From contig CAJYXJ010000065.1 of the NCBI GenBank assembly GCA_913778085.1, forward strand, positions 62,001 through 126,000: 64,000 nt of DNA. Reading direction: 5' to 3'. The DNA comes from an uncultured Chryseobacterium sp. GTDB lineage: Bacteria; Bacteroidota; Bacteroidia; Flavobacteriales; Weeksellaceae. Of the stretch, positions 26,850-36,169 are shown in pieces. Below the pieces are notes generated by a model, which worked only from the letters and a program-made list of their open reading frames with translations, did not search any database and was not told the DNA's origin. How positions within the stretch are numbered: position 1 is the first letter of the stretch; the number at the start of each line of letters is the position of its first letter. The position numbers and the translations under genes are program-made.

Positions 26850-26851
26850 AA

Positions 26852-27907
26852 ATGGAAAAATACGATCTAATTATTTTAAATAATTGTCCTTCATTCTATA
26901 AAATTAATCTGTATAATGAAATCAATTTAAAAAAAAAGATTTTCGTGATTTTTTTAGGATACTCGGAACATGTTATTATTGATGATACATTTGATAATCA
27001 TATAAATTTTGACTACGTAGTTTTAAATAAATTTCAACTTGAAAAAAGATCTTTTTTTATAACCTTTTTTAAAATATTACACATACTAAAAAAAGTAAAT
27101 AGTAAGAAAATTATTTATGGTGGTTACATTGAAAAAGAGTTTTTATTACTTTCTTTTATTAATTCAAAATCAAAAAATATTCTTCAATCCGAATCTGCAG
27201 GTGAATCGGTAGTAACAGGATGGAAGAGATATATAAAAAAAACACTCCTATCCAGATATGATAAAGCAATAGTTTCAGGTAAAAGACACCAAAAAGTTTT
27301 AATAGATTTAAATTTTAAAGGAAGTATTGTTATATCGAAAGGTGTCGGAATTCTTAGGAAAAAGAGAAAAGGTGAAAGGTTGTTAAAAACAGAGAGTATA
27401 AATGATAATGCAGGGCTTCGTTTCCTTTTTGTAGGCAGGATTATTAAACTTAAAAATGTAGAGTTGTTAATAGCTGTTTTTAATGAATTAGGCCTATCCT
27501 TAACAATAGTTGGCGATGGGACTGAAAGAAAAGAATTAGAAAGAAAATCGAAATCTAACATCATTTTTAAGGGATATTGCTCTAATGAAGACATACATAA
27601 GTATTATAAAGAAGCTGATGTTTTTATATTGCCTTCATATTCAGAAGCTTGGGGACTCGTTGTTGAGGAGGCGTTATATTATAACTGTGCCTTGTTATTG
27701 AGTCAGGATGTTGGCTGTTTGTCCGAACTCTTGCTTGATCCAAAAACGGGTATAAGCTTTAATCCGTACAGTAAAGAAAGTCTGAAAAATTCTATTATGA
27801 AATTGGTTGAAAATTATGAGTATTACAAAGCTAATGCAATTGAATTTGATATTGACAATAAAGACAGAGAGCAAGTACAATCATATTTAAATTTACTAAA
27901 TGATTAA
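26852..27907 (+). CDS. Glycosyltransferase, GT4-like
   Basis: This 351-residue protein has a weak N-terminal half and a clear GT4 donor half: LRFLFVGRIIKLKNVELLI, LTIVGDGTERKELE, then YSEAWGLVVEEALYY, with E-x7-E shown as EAWGLVVEE. It overlaps the next transferase gene by eight bases. It is within the AT-rich block. A role in assembly of the set 1 repeat unit is inferred from place. Confidence 0.86.
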   Translation: MEKYDLIILNNCPSFYKINLYNEINLKKKIFVIFLGYSEHVIIDDTFDNHINFDYVVLNKFQLEKRSFFITFFKILHILKKVNSKKIIYGGYIEKEFLLLSFINSKSKNILQSESAGESVVTGWKRYIKKTLLSRYDKAIVSGKRHQKVLIDLNFKGSIVISKGVGILRKKRKGERLLKTESINDNAGLRFLFVGRIIKLKNVELLIAVFNELGLSLTIVGDGTERKELERKSKSNIIFKGYCSNEDIHKYYKEADVFILPSYSEAWGLVVEEALYYNCALLLSQDVGCLSELLLDPKTGISFNPYSKESLKNSIMKLVENYEYYKANAIEFDIDNKDREQVQSYLNLLND

Positions 27908-29066
27908 GGTGCTATATTGCATTCCATCACTATATAATCCAGGGGGGATGGAGAGAATTATTACTGATAAAATAAATTCGTTAGTTGAAGAGTATAAATA
28001 TGAAGTTACTTTGGTTACAACAGATCAAATGGAGAAAAAAATTTTTTTCAGCTTACATAATAATATAGACGTTATACATCTTGATTTGGACTTTAATAGC
28101 ACTTTTAATTTGCCACTTTTGAAAAAGAGATTGGAGATTAAAAAACGCAGTATTCTTTATAAGAAGAAATTAGAAGAAATAATAGAGACAAAACAAATTG
28201 ATATTTGTATTTCAACTGGAGGTAAAGAACTTGAATTTTTAAATTTTCTTAAAGGAAATTGTAAAAAAGTATTTGAGAGTCATTTTTCCAAAGATTACAG
28301 AAGGCAATTTCTTGTATCACGCAGTCCTGGCTTGAAGTCCGAAATTATTGGAAGGATCAGATCTCAACAACTGATTAACCAAACAAAAAAGCTAGATAAA
28401 GTTATCGTTTTAACCCAACATGATCTGGAAGATTGGAGTACATCCCATAATAATGTAGTACAGATATATAATTTTTGTTCTTTTTCATCCGATAAAATTC
28501 CAGACTATAAAATAAAAAGAGCCATTGCAATTGGAAGGCTTGATGCGCAAAAGGGATTTGATATGCTGATAGATTCATGGATGATTAATAAAGATAAATT
28601 AGCGGAATGGCATCTTGATATTTATGGGCAGGGCGAATGGGAAGATATGTTGAAACAAAAAATTATTGCCAATAAACTAGAACAAAATATTACCTTAAAA
28701 GGAGTTACAGATAATGTAAAGACTGAATTACAGAATAGCTCTTTATTTTTGTTTTCTTCCAGATATGAAGGATTTGGTTTGGCTATTATTGAAGCAATGA
28801 CTGTTGGCTTACCTGTTATATCATTTGATTGTCCGCAAGGGCCCTCTGAAATGGTAAATATGCACAATGGTTTTTTGATAGAATTAGGTGATTTAAAGGG
28901 ATTTAGCAATGCCATAGTTAAAGTTACATCCGATTATGAATTAAGAAAAAAATTGGGTGAGACTTCTAAAATAAATTCAAATAAGTTTTCAAAACCTGAA
29001 ATAATGAAAAGTTGGGATTTGGTTTTTAAAGATATTATAAATAGAAAAAATGAAATTAATCATTGA
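27900..29066 (+). CDS. Glycosyltransferase, GT4-like
   Basis: This 388-residue GT-B protein has both hallmarks: the N-terminal glycine loop IPSLYNPGGMERII (about residues 8-21) and the C-terminal RYEGFGLAIIEAMTVGLPVI with E-x7-E. IAIGRLDAQKGFDMLIDSW opens the donor domain. It has upstream and downstream overlaps of 8 and 17 bases. It is the last gene of the strongly AT-rich block. Confidence 0.9.
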   Translation: MIKVLYCIPSLYNPGGMERIITDKINSLVEEYKYEVTLVTTDQMEKKIFFSLHNNIDVIHLDLDFNSTFNLPLLKKRLEIKKRSILYKKKLEEIIETKQIDICISTGGKELEFLNFLKGNCKKVFESHFSKDYRRQFLVSRSPGLKSEIIGRIRSQQLINQTKKLDKVIVLTQHDLEDWSTSHNNVVQIYNFCSFSSDKIPDYKIKRAIAIGRLDAQKGFDMLIDSWMINKDKLAEWHLDIYGQGEWEDMLKQKIIANKLEQNITLKGVTDNVKTELQNSSLFLFSSRYEGFGLAIIEAMTVGLPVISFDCPQGPSEMVNMHNGFLIELGDLKGFSNAIVKVTSDYELRKKLGETSKINSNKFSKPEIMKSWDLVFKDIINRKNEINH

Positions 29067-30180
29067 CAATTCGAATCTATTTGCCGGAGGTGGTCTACAG
29101 GTTGCAGCCTCTTTCTTAAGAGATTTGAAAAAAATGAATTGTACAGATGATTTTCATGTAATACAATCTGTGAATTGTGCAAGTACAATAGGAAACGAAT
29201 CTTTTCCGGGTAATTTTACATTTTATAATTTAGACCGGTCGGAAGAAAGATTTAAGGCAAAAAGGATTAAAAGCGTTAAAAAAATAGAAGATGCGGTGAA
29301 GCCGGATTGTATTTTCACCTTATTTGGTCCTTCTTATCATAAAAGCAGGTTCCCGAAAGTAGTGGGATTTGCTATTCCGTATATTATTTATTCTGAATCG
29401 CCATTTTTTAAACAGATTTCCTTTAAGGAAAAATTATACTATAAATTTCTGTCGGTTATAAAAACCTATAGCTTTAAAAAATATTCTGACACACTGATCT
29501 TTGAAACTGAAAATGCCAGAAAAATATTTACAGAAAAAAAACATTTCAGGAAAGACAGTTTTTCGGTAGGAAATACACTTAACGAAATTTTTTTTAAACC
29601 GGATCATTGGGTTGATTTTGAGAATTTGCCCTCAGGCCCATGTAATATTTTGTTTTTAACAGCAAACTATCCACACAAGAATATGGCAGTTCTTCCTGAG
29701 GTAATTAAAATTCTAACGGAAAAATTTCATTTAAAAGACTTTAAATTTTTAATTACTTTAAATAAAGGGGACTTAATTTTCCCGGAATCATGCAATAGCT
29801 ATATTCAATATCTGGGAAAGGTAGATCTGGAAAAAATTCCATCACTATACAAGCAATCAGACATAGTTTTTATTCCAACGCTGTTAGAGGTTTTTTCAGC
29901 GACCTATTTAGAAGCAATGTTGATGAAAAAACCGATAATCGCATCAGATTTAGGATTTTCTCGTGATATTTGCGGAGATTCTGCTTATTTTTGTGAACCC
30001 GTAAACCCTGAAAGTTATGCGAATGCTATTTTTACATTGATAAATGATGAAAACCTAAAAAATGAGCTTATTAAGAAAGGTACTGAAAACCTGAAAAGAT
30101 TTGGTTCAAGCATGGACAGAACAAAAAAATACCTAGAAATTATTAACAAATTAGTTACGCAAAATGAAAATTCAAAATAA
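29050..30180 (+). CDS. Glycosyltransferase, GT4-like
   Basis: This 376-residue protein has an N-terminal FAGGGLQVAASFLRDL acceptor-side loop. Its donor half has NILFLTANYPHKNMAVLPE and LLEVFSATYLEAMLMKKPI (E-x7-E). Base composition is intermediate between the AT-rich block and the sugar genes that follow, so the cassette border lies about here. It overlaps capE by 17 bases. Confidence 0.87.
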   Translation: MKLIIDNSNLFAGGGLQVAASFLRDLKKMNCTDDFHVIQSVNCASTIGNESFPGNFTFYNLDRSEERFKAKRIKSVKKIEDAVKPDCIFTLFGPSYHKSRFPKVVGFAIPYIIYSESPFFKQISFKEKLYYKFLSVIKTYSFKKYSDTLIFETENARKIFTEKKHFRKDSFSVGNTLNEIFFKPDHWVDFENLPSGPCNILFLTANYPHKNMAVLPEVIKILTEKFHLKDFKFLITLNKGDLIFPESCNSYIQYLGKVDLEKIPSLYKQSDIVFIPTLLEVFSATYLEAMLMKKPIIASDLGFSRDICGDSAYFCEPVNPESYANAIFTLINDENLKNELIKKGTENLKRFGSSMDRTKKYLEIINKLVTQNENSK

Positions 30181-31198
30181 AACACTTTTGATAACCGGAG
30201 GTACCGGTTCTTTCGGAACTGCAGTTCTAAATAGATTTCTGCAAACTGATCATTTCAAAGAAATCCGTATTTTTTCTCGTGACGAGAAAAAACAGGATGA
30301 TATGCGTAATCTTTATAAAAATGATAAAATAAAATATTATATCGGTGATGTAAGAGATTTTTCCAGTGTGGAACCGGCAACGAGAGGGGTGGATTACATC
30401 TTTCATGCAGCCGCTTTAAAGCAGGTGCCTTCCTGCGAGTTTTTTCCGATGCAGGCTGTAAAGACCAATGTTGAAGGTACACAGAATGTAATCCGTGCAG
30501 CGACTGCTAATAAAGTACAAAAAGTAATTTGTCTTTCTACCGATAAAGCCGCGTATCCTATCAACGCCATGGGGATTTCCAAAGCGATGATGGAAAAAGT
30601 AGCGGTGGCAGAATCCCGGAATACAGCGGAGACGGTAGTTTGCCTTACCCGTTACGGAAATGTAATGGCATCCCGAGGTTCTGTAATTCCATTATTTTTG
30701 AGCCAGATCCAGAAAGGGGAACCTATTACCATTACCGATCCTAATATGTCCCGCTTCTTTATGTCTTTGGAAGATGCCGTTGATTTGGTTTTATTTGCTT
30801 TTGAGCATGCGAATCCTGGAGATCTCTTCGTCAATAAAGCTCCTGCAGGGAGTATAGGAGATTTGGCAAAAGCTCTAATTGAGTTAACAGGGAAAGAAGT
30901 TCCTGTAAAAGTAATAGGAACCCGTCACGGAGAAAAACTGTATGAAACACTCTGTACGCGTGAGGAAATGGCAAAAGCTGAAGATATGGGAGACTTCTAC
31001 CGTGTACCGGCAGACAATCGTGATCTGAATTACGCACAGTATTTCTCCGAAGGAGAGGAAGAAGTTGCAGAGATCGAAGATTATCATTCTCACAATACGG
31101 AGCAGCAAGGAGTAGAAGGTCTTAAAAAACTGATTTCAACTTTGCCGTTAATCCGTAAAGAAGTCTTCGGAGAAAATGTCATGCAATATCCTTATTAG
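30164..31198 (+). CDS. capE: UDP-GlcNAc 4,6-dehydratase/5-epimerase of the L-FucNAc pathway (CapE/FnlA type)
   Basis: This 344-residue soluble short-chain dehydrogenase has LLITGGTGSFGTAVLNRFL for NAD, FHAAALKQVPSCEFFP, and STDKAAYPINAMGISKAM with the family's Met-x3-Lys. It performs the first step from UDP-GlcNAc toward UDP-N-acetyl-L-fucosamine. The assignment to CapE rather than FlaA1/PseB rests on its place with CapF (31668) and CapG (32854), which complete the pathway. Confidence 0.9.
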   Translation: MKIQNKTLLITGGTGSFGTAVLNRFLQTDHFKEIRIFSRDEKKQDDMRNLYKNDKIKYYIGDVRDFSSVEPATRGVDYIFHAAALKQVPSCEFFPMQAVKTNVEGTQNVIRAATANKVQKVICLSTDKAAYPINAMGISKAMMEKVAVAESRNTAETVVCLTRYGNVMASRGSVIPLFLSQIQKGEPITITDPNMSRFFMSLEDAVDLVLFAFEHANPGDLFVNKAPAGSIGDLAKALIELTGKEVPVKVIGTRHGEKLYETLCTREEMAKAEDMGDFYRVPADNRDLNYAQYFSEGEEEVAEIEDYHSHNTEQQGVEGLKKLISTLPLIRKEVFGENVMQYPY

Positions 31199-31237
31199 AA
31201 AGCCCAGATAAAAAATCCAGATAAAACGTAATAGCTA

Positions 31238-31657
31238 ATGCTTTTAGAAGGTAAAAAACATCAGGACGAAAGAGGAATTATCACATTCAATAATGATTTT
31301 GATGCTTCAAAGATCAGGCGGATTTATACAATAGAAAATCATTCTACAGAATTTATTAGGGGTTGGCAGGGGCATAAAATCGAGCAGAGATGGTTTGCCT
31401 GTGTAAAAGGAGACTTTGAAATTTCTGTCATTCAGGTAGATGATTTTACAAAACCCTCAAAAGATTTAACAATGCAGAAATATCTTTTGACAGATGAAAC
31501 ATTAACTTACTTGCATATTCCTGCAGGATGTATTACTGCCATTCAATCTAAAAAGGAAAGCAGCAAATTGCTGGTATTAGCAGATTACGGATTGGGGGAA
31601 ATTAATGATGAATATAGATTTGATTTAAACTATTTTAATAAAATCTATAAGAGATAA
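31238..31657 (+). CDS. Small RmlC-like cupin, probable sugar epimerase or isomerase
   Basis: This 139-residue single cupin has GKKHQDERGIITFNNDF, WQGHKIEQRWFACVKGDFEI, and HIPAGCITAIQS. These resemble the WxcM/FdtA/RmlC group that acts on 4-keto-6-deoxy sugar nucleotides. It sits between capE and capF, so its substrate may be an intermediate of the L-FucNAc route. The classical three-enzyme pathway has no such separate protein. Function is not proven. Confidence 0.75.
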   Translation: MLLEGKKHQDERGIITFNNDFDASKIRRIYTIENHSTEFIRGWQGHKIEQRWFACVKGDFEISVIQVDDFTKPSKDLTMQKYLLTDETLTYLHIPAGCITAIQSKKESSKLLVLADYGLGEINDEYRFDLNYFNKIYKR

Positions 31658-31667
31658 AACAAAATAC

Positions 31668-32786
31668 ATGAAAAAAATTGGTATTACCGGTCAGAATGGT
31701 TTCGTAGGAAGACACTTATACAATATTTTAGGCTTATTTCCTGAAGAATTTGAACGTGTAGATTTCAAGAAAGAATATTTTGAAGATCAGAACCAGCTGG
31801 ATCAATTTGTAAAACAGTGTGATGTTATTGTACACCTTGCTGCAATGAACCGTCACGAAAGCGAACAGTTGATCTATGAAACGAATGTGGGGTTAGCTCA
31901 GAAACTGGTTGATTCACTAAAACGAACAGGTTCAAAAATTCACGTGATGATTTCGTCTTCCACACAGGAAGAAAAAAACAACCTGTATGGGAAATCAAAA
32001 AAGGAAGGGAGAGAGGCTTTAGCAAATTGGGCTCAGGAAAATGGCGGAAAAATTACAGGATTGGTAATCCCCAATGTATATGGGGCTTTTGGCAAACCTT
32101 TCTATAATTCATTTATTGCGACCTTTTGTTATCAGTTAACGCACGGAGAAACTCCTACAATTGCTATAGATGGTGAAGTGAAATTAATTTATGTTCAGGA
32201 ATTGGTTGATATAATCATTTCGGAAATAAGAAAAGGAAACAGTAAACCTGAATTTTTAATTGAGCCTACCGCAACAAAAAAAGTTTCTGAAGTTTTAGCA
32301 TTATTAAATGATTACAAAACAAAATATTTTGATGGCGGAGAGATCCCTGTGATCAACGATTCATTTGAGCATAATTTGTTCAATACCTATCGTTCCTATA
32401 TAAATCATAAAACGCATTATCCGGTAAAATTTACACAACATACGGATCCCCGTGGAGCTTTTGTTGAAGTAATCCGTTTAGGAATTGGCGGTCAGTGTTC
32501 ATTTTCCACTACCGTTCCCGGGATCACAAGAGGCAATCATTACCATACAAGGAAAATAGAGCGTTTTGCAGTGATCAAAGGAAAAGCGCTTATTCAGCTT
32601 AGAAAAATTGATAATGATGAAGTTCTTGATTTTTATTTGGATGGCACCGAACCTGCATATGTGGATATGCCGATCTGGTATACGCATAATATCAAAAATA
32701 TAGGAGAAGAAGAATTGTACACTATTTTCTGGATCGATGAAGCATTCAATCCTGAAAATGCAGATACTTATTTTTTAGAAGTCTGA
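31668..32786 (+). CDS. capF: CapF/FnlB-type bifunctional reductase-epimerase of the L-FucNAc pathway
   Basis: A two-domain, 372-residue protein. The N-terminal short-chain dehydrogenase has KIGITGQNGFVGRHLYNIL, VHLAAMNRHE, and SSTQEEKNNLYGKSKKEG. The C-terminal cupin (about residues 245-372) has GGQCSFSTTVPGITRGNHYH, with the metal-binding His pair. This fusion is diagnostic of CapF, which epimerises C3 and reduces C4. It lies ten bases after the small cupin gene. Confidence 0.92.
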   Translation: MKKIGITGQNGFVGRHLYNILGLFPEEFERVDFKKEYFEDQNQLDQFVKQCDVIVHLAAMNRHESEQLIYETNVGLAQKLVDSLKRTGSKIHVMISSSTQEEKNNLYGKSKKEGREALANWAQENGGKITGLVIPNVYGAFGKPFYNSFIATFCYQLTHGETPTIAIDGEVKLIYVQELVDIIISEIRKGNSKPEFLIEPTATKKVSEVLALLNDYKTKYFDGGEIPVINDSFEHNLFNTYRSYINHKTHYPVKFTQHTDPRGAFVEVIRLGIGGQCSFSTTVPGITRGNHYHTRKIERFAVIKGKALIQLRKIDNDEVLDFYLDGTEPAYVDMPIWYTHNIKNIGEEELYTIFWIDEAFNPENADTYFLEV

Positions 32787-32853
32787 ATTATTAATTATAA
32801 AAATTATGCTGGAGGAAATAGTCAGAAGCTTGTAACCAACAGCCAACAGCCAT

Positions 32854-33993
32854 ATGAAAAAACTAAAAGTAATGACGGTCGTAGGAACCAGACCGGAAAT
32901 TATCAGATTATCAAGAGTATTGGATGCTTTGGATGCTTCCGGAGCAGTAGAGCATATCATCGTTCATACCGGACAAAACTACGATTACGAACTTAATCAG
33001 ATTTTCTTTGAAGATTTAGGACTTCGTAAACCCGATTATTTCCTGGAAGCGGCAGGGAAAACGGCAACTGAAACCGTAGGAAATATTTTAATTAAAATAG
33101 ATCCTTTACTGGAAGAATTACAGCCGGATGCATTTTTGGTGTTGGGAGATACCAACTCTTGTTTGTGCGCCATTCCGGCAAAGAAAAGACATATTCCGAT
33201 CTTCCATATGGAAGCGGGAAATAGATGTTTCGACCAAAGGGTTCCGGAAGAAACCAACCGTAAAATTGTAGACCATACCGCAGATATAAATTTGACTTAT
33301 TCTGACATTGCGAGAGAATACCTTTTGCGGGAAGGTCTTCCTGCAGACCGGATCATCAAGACGGGTTCTCCGATGTTTGAAGTTCTGAATCATTATTTGC
33401 CGGAGATCAATGCCTCAAATGTCCTTGAAAAGCTTAATATTAAAGATGGAAAATTCTTTGTCGTTTCATCGCACAGAGAAGAAAACATCAATTCTGAAAA
33501 GAATTTCCGGGGATTAATGGCTTCTTTAAATGCAATAGCTGAAAAATATGAATATCCAATTATTGTTTCGACACATCCGCGTACGAAAAATATGATCGAT
33601 AAGATGCAGATTGAAATGCGCCCTGAAATTCAGTTCTTAAAACCTTTGGGTTTCCACGATTATAATGCCCTGCAGAAAAGAGCCTATGCGGTACTATCTG
33701 ATTCCGGAACCATTTCGGAAGAATCTTCTATATTGAACTTCAGAGCGTTAAATATTCGCCAGGCACATGAAAGGCCGGAAGCGATGGAAGAAGCAAGCGT
33801 AATGATGGTAGGATTATCCCCGGAAAGAATTTTACAGGGCTTAACACAGGTTTTACAACAAACAGTAGGAACCGAAAGAAATTTCAGAACGGTTTCAGAT
33901 TATTCAATGCCTAATGTTTCGGAAAAAGTGGTAAGGATTATCATTTCTTATACGGATTATATTAAAAGGACGGTTTGGTCTGAAGAAATTTAG
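32854..33993 (+). CDS. capG: Non-hydrolysing UDP-N-acetylglucosamine 2-epimerase family, CapG/FnlC type
   Basis: This 379-residue GT-B-like epimerase has VVGTRPEIIRLSRVL, HTGQNYDYELNQ, MEAGNRCFDQRVPEE, SSHREENINSE and LSDSGTISEES. In the context of capE and capF it catalyses the last C2 epimerisation to UDP-L-FucNAc. It could alternatively make UDP-ManNAc as WecB does; WecB proteins usually have MEAGLRT at that loop, and the Asn-Arg-Cys here fits CapG. The 67-base gap upstream carries ACCAACAGCCAACAGCC, a short tandem phrase. Confidence 0.9.
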   Translation: MKKLKVMTVVGTRPEIIRLSRVLDALDASGAVEHIIVHTGQNYDYELNQIFFEDLGLRKPDYFLEAAGKTATETVGNILIKIDPLLEELQPDAFLVLGDTNSCLCAIPAKKRHIPIFHMEAGNRCFDQRVPEETNRKIVDHTADINLTYSDIAREYLLREGLPADRIIKTGSPMFEVLNHYLPEINASNVLEKLNIKDGKFFVVSSHREENINSEKNFRGLMASLNAIAEKYEYPIIVSTHPRTKNMIDKMQIEMRPEIQFLKPLGFHDYNALQKRAYAVLSDSGTISEESSILNFRALNIRQAHERPEAMEEASVMMVGLSPERILQGLTQVLQQTVGTERNFRTVSDYSMPNVSEKVVRIIISYTDYIKRTVWSEEI

Positions 33994-33995
33994 AA

Positions 33996-35207
33996 GTGAA
34001 TATTTTAATTATTACCCAATATTTTTATCCGGAAAACTTCAAGAGCAATGATCTTGCTTTTGAACTGAAAAATCGCGGACATCAGGTAACAGTCTTGACT
34101 GGGTTACCAAATTATCCTGAAGGCAAGATATTTGAGGGATACGGCTTTTTTAAAAATAGAGAACAGACCATCAATGGCGTGAAAGTAATAAGATCTTTGC
34201 TTTTGCCAAGAGGAAAAGGAGGTGGCCTGCGTCTGTTTGCCAATTATTACAGCTTTGCCTTTTTTGCCTCTGTTAAAGCGTTTTTCTTAGGATTAAATAA
34301 CCGCTTTGATGCCATTATTGTGCACGAACCCTCTCCGATAACGCAATATTATCCTGCTTTATTAATGAATAAACTCTGGAAAATACCGGTGTATTTCTGG
34401 GTAATGGATTTGTGGCCTGAAAGTTTATCGATTGCTGGAGGCGTTAAAAATAAATTTGTTCTCAGCTATTACACTAAAGTTATTAAAGGCTTTTACAAAA
34501 ACTCAGAAAAAATATTAATAACATCAAAAGGTTTTAGGGGGGCGATCAACGAAAAAGGGGATTTTAATAATAAAATTGTATATTTTCCAAATTGGGCGGA
34601 AGATTCTATTTCTGAAGGCAGTAAAGATTTTCCGATTCCTCCGATGCCGGAAGGGTTTAAAGTCATGTTTGCCGGTAATATAGGAGAAGCTCAGGATCTG
34701 GATAATATCATGAGAGCAGCACTTCAACTGAAAGAGAAGAAAAATATTAAATTTATTCTGGTAGGAGATGGAAGAAAAATGCCATTTGTAAAAGAATTCG
34801 TAGAGCAAAATGATCTGCATGATACGGTCAACATAATGGGAAGGTTTCCTGTAGAAGCGATGTCCAGTTTTTTTGATAAGGCCGATGTTATGCTGGTGAC
34901 ATTAAAAGACGACCCCATCTTCAATCTGACGGTTCCTGCAAAACTTCAGGCATACATGAGTGCTTCAAAGCCGGTCATAGCAATGCTGAACGGAGAAGGT
35001 GCGGATAATATCCTTGATGCCGGCTGTGGATTTACAGTGGATGCAGGAGATTATTCTGCTTTGGCAGAAACCATCGTTAAAGCATCAGAATTATCTGGTG
35101 AGGAGCTGCAAAAATTAGGCAGCAATAGCAGAAAATACTATGCAGAAAATTTTAAAATGTCGGCATGCATATCGAATTTAGAAAATATAATCTCAAAGAA
35201 AGTGTGA
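33996..35207 (+). CDS. Glycosyltransferase, WbuB-like (probable L-FucNAc transferase)
   Basis: This 403-residue GT4 protein has NILIITQYFYPENFKSNDLA, VLTGLPNYPEGKIF, VIVHEPSPITQYY-type text (IIVHEPSPITQYYPAL), FAGNIGEAQDLDNI, and FNLTVPAKLQAYMSASKP. These match the WbuB group that sits next to fnlABC in enteric O-antigen loci and adds L-FucNAc. It starts with GTG two bases after capG; no in-frame ATG lies near the N-terminal strand. The donor assignment is inferred from position. Confidence 0.85.
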   Translation: MNILIITQYFYPENFKSNDLAFELKNRGHQVTVLTGLPNYPEGKIFEGYGFFKNREQTINGVKVIRSLLLPRGKGGGLRLFANYYSFAFFASVKAFFLGLNNRFDAIIVHEPSPITQYYPALLMNKLWKIPVYFWVMDLWPESLSIAGGVKNKFVLSYYTKVIKGFYKNSEKILITSKGFRGAINEKGDFNNKIVYFPNWAEDSISEGSKDFPIPPMPEGFKVMFAGNIGEAQDLDNIMRAALQLKEKKNIKFILVGDGRKMPFVKEFVEQNDLHDTVNIMGRFPVEAMSSFFDKADVMLVTLKDDPIFNLTVPAKLQAYMSASKPVIAMLNGEGADNILDAGCGFTVDAGDYSALAETIVKASELSGEELQKLGSNSRKYYAENFKMSACISNLENIISKKV

Positions 35208-35232
35208 CTTTTCATACGATAAACTATTTTTA

Positions 35233-36141
35233 ATGAAAATAATCATCACAGGCTCATCCGGTTTTGTAGGTAAAAATCTTTCATATTTTTTACAGAGTAA
35301 AGGGTATATACTAAACAATCTTTCTTTAAGAAATAAAGATTGGAAAACCCATCTTCCAAAATCCGCTGATGCCATCATTCACCTAGCCGGCAAAGCGCAT
35401 GATACAAAAAACACCTCAAATCCTGATGAATATTACAAAGTAAACCGGGATTTGACCATAGCGCTTTTTAATGAATTCTTAAATTCAGAGATCAAAGAAT
35501 TTTTTTATTTCAGTTCGGTTAAAGCTGCTGCGGATTCTGTGAGTGGTATTTTAACTGAAGATGAAAATGCCAACCCGATGACGCATTATGGAAAATCGAA
35601 AATAGAAGCGGAAGAATATATTTTAAACCAGAATTTACCAGAAGGAAAAAAAGTATATATCATTCGTCCCTGTATGATTCATGGCCCTGGAAATAAAGGC
35701 AATTTAAATCTCTTATACAAAATAGTAGAAAAAGGGTTGCCCTGGCCGCTTGCCACATTTCATAATCAAAGGTCATTTCTTGGAATTGATAATTTAAATT
35801 ACCTGATCTGGCAAATGCTCTTAAACAAAAATATGCAGTCAGGAATTTATAATTTCGCAGACGACAAGGCCCTTTCAACCAACGAGTTGATACAGACAAT
35901 AAATAAAGCTTTAGGTAAAAATGCCAGATTTTGGAATATTTCGAAAAGCTTGCTGGAAAGAACGGCTTCTCTAGGAGATGCATTAAGATTACCTTTAAAC
36001 TCTGAAAGATTAAAAAAATTAACCGAATCTTATGTGGTCTCCAATCAAAAAATAAAAGCAGCGCTAGGAATTGAAAAACTTCCTTTTTCAGCCGAGGAAG
36101 GTTTAATTAAAACTATTAAAAGCTTTCAAAAAGAAAAGTAA
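35233..36141 (+). CDS. NAD-dependent epimerase/reductase (WbpV-like, C4 reduction of a 4-keto sugar)
   Basis: This 302-residue short-chain dehydrogenase has IIITGSSGFVGKNLSYFL, IIHLAGKAHDTKN, YFSSVKAAAD and HYGKSKIEAE (Tyr-x3-Lys). The GKAHD motif recalls WbpV/Gne-type proteins that reduce the 4-keto product of a WbpM-like dehydratase to UDP-D-QuiNAc or UDP-D-FucNAc. The dehydratase at 14168 would supply the substrate, and the initiating transferase immediately downstream would use the product. Exact stereochemistry is unknown. Confidence 0.82.
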   Translation: MKIIITGSSGFVGKNLSYFLQSKGYILNNLSLRNKDWKTHLPKSADAIIHLAGKAHDTKNTSNPDEYYKVNRDLTIALFNEFLNSEIKEFFYFSSVKAAADSVSGILTEDENANPMTHYGKSKIEAEEYILNQNLPEGKKVYIIRPCMIHGPGNKGNLNLLYKIVEKGLPWPLATFHNQRSFLGIDNLNYLIWQMLLNKNMQSGIYNFADDKALSTNELIQTINKALGKNARFWNISKSLLERTASLGDALRLPLNSERLKKLTESYVVSNQKIKAALGIEKLPFSAEEGLIKTIKSFQKEK

Positions 36142-36169
36142 CATTTCACTTTATATAATTTAGTACAAT

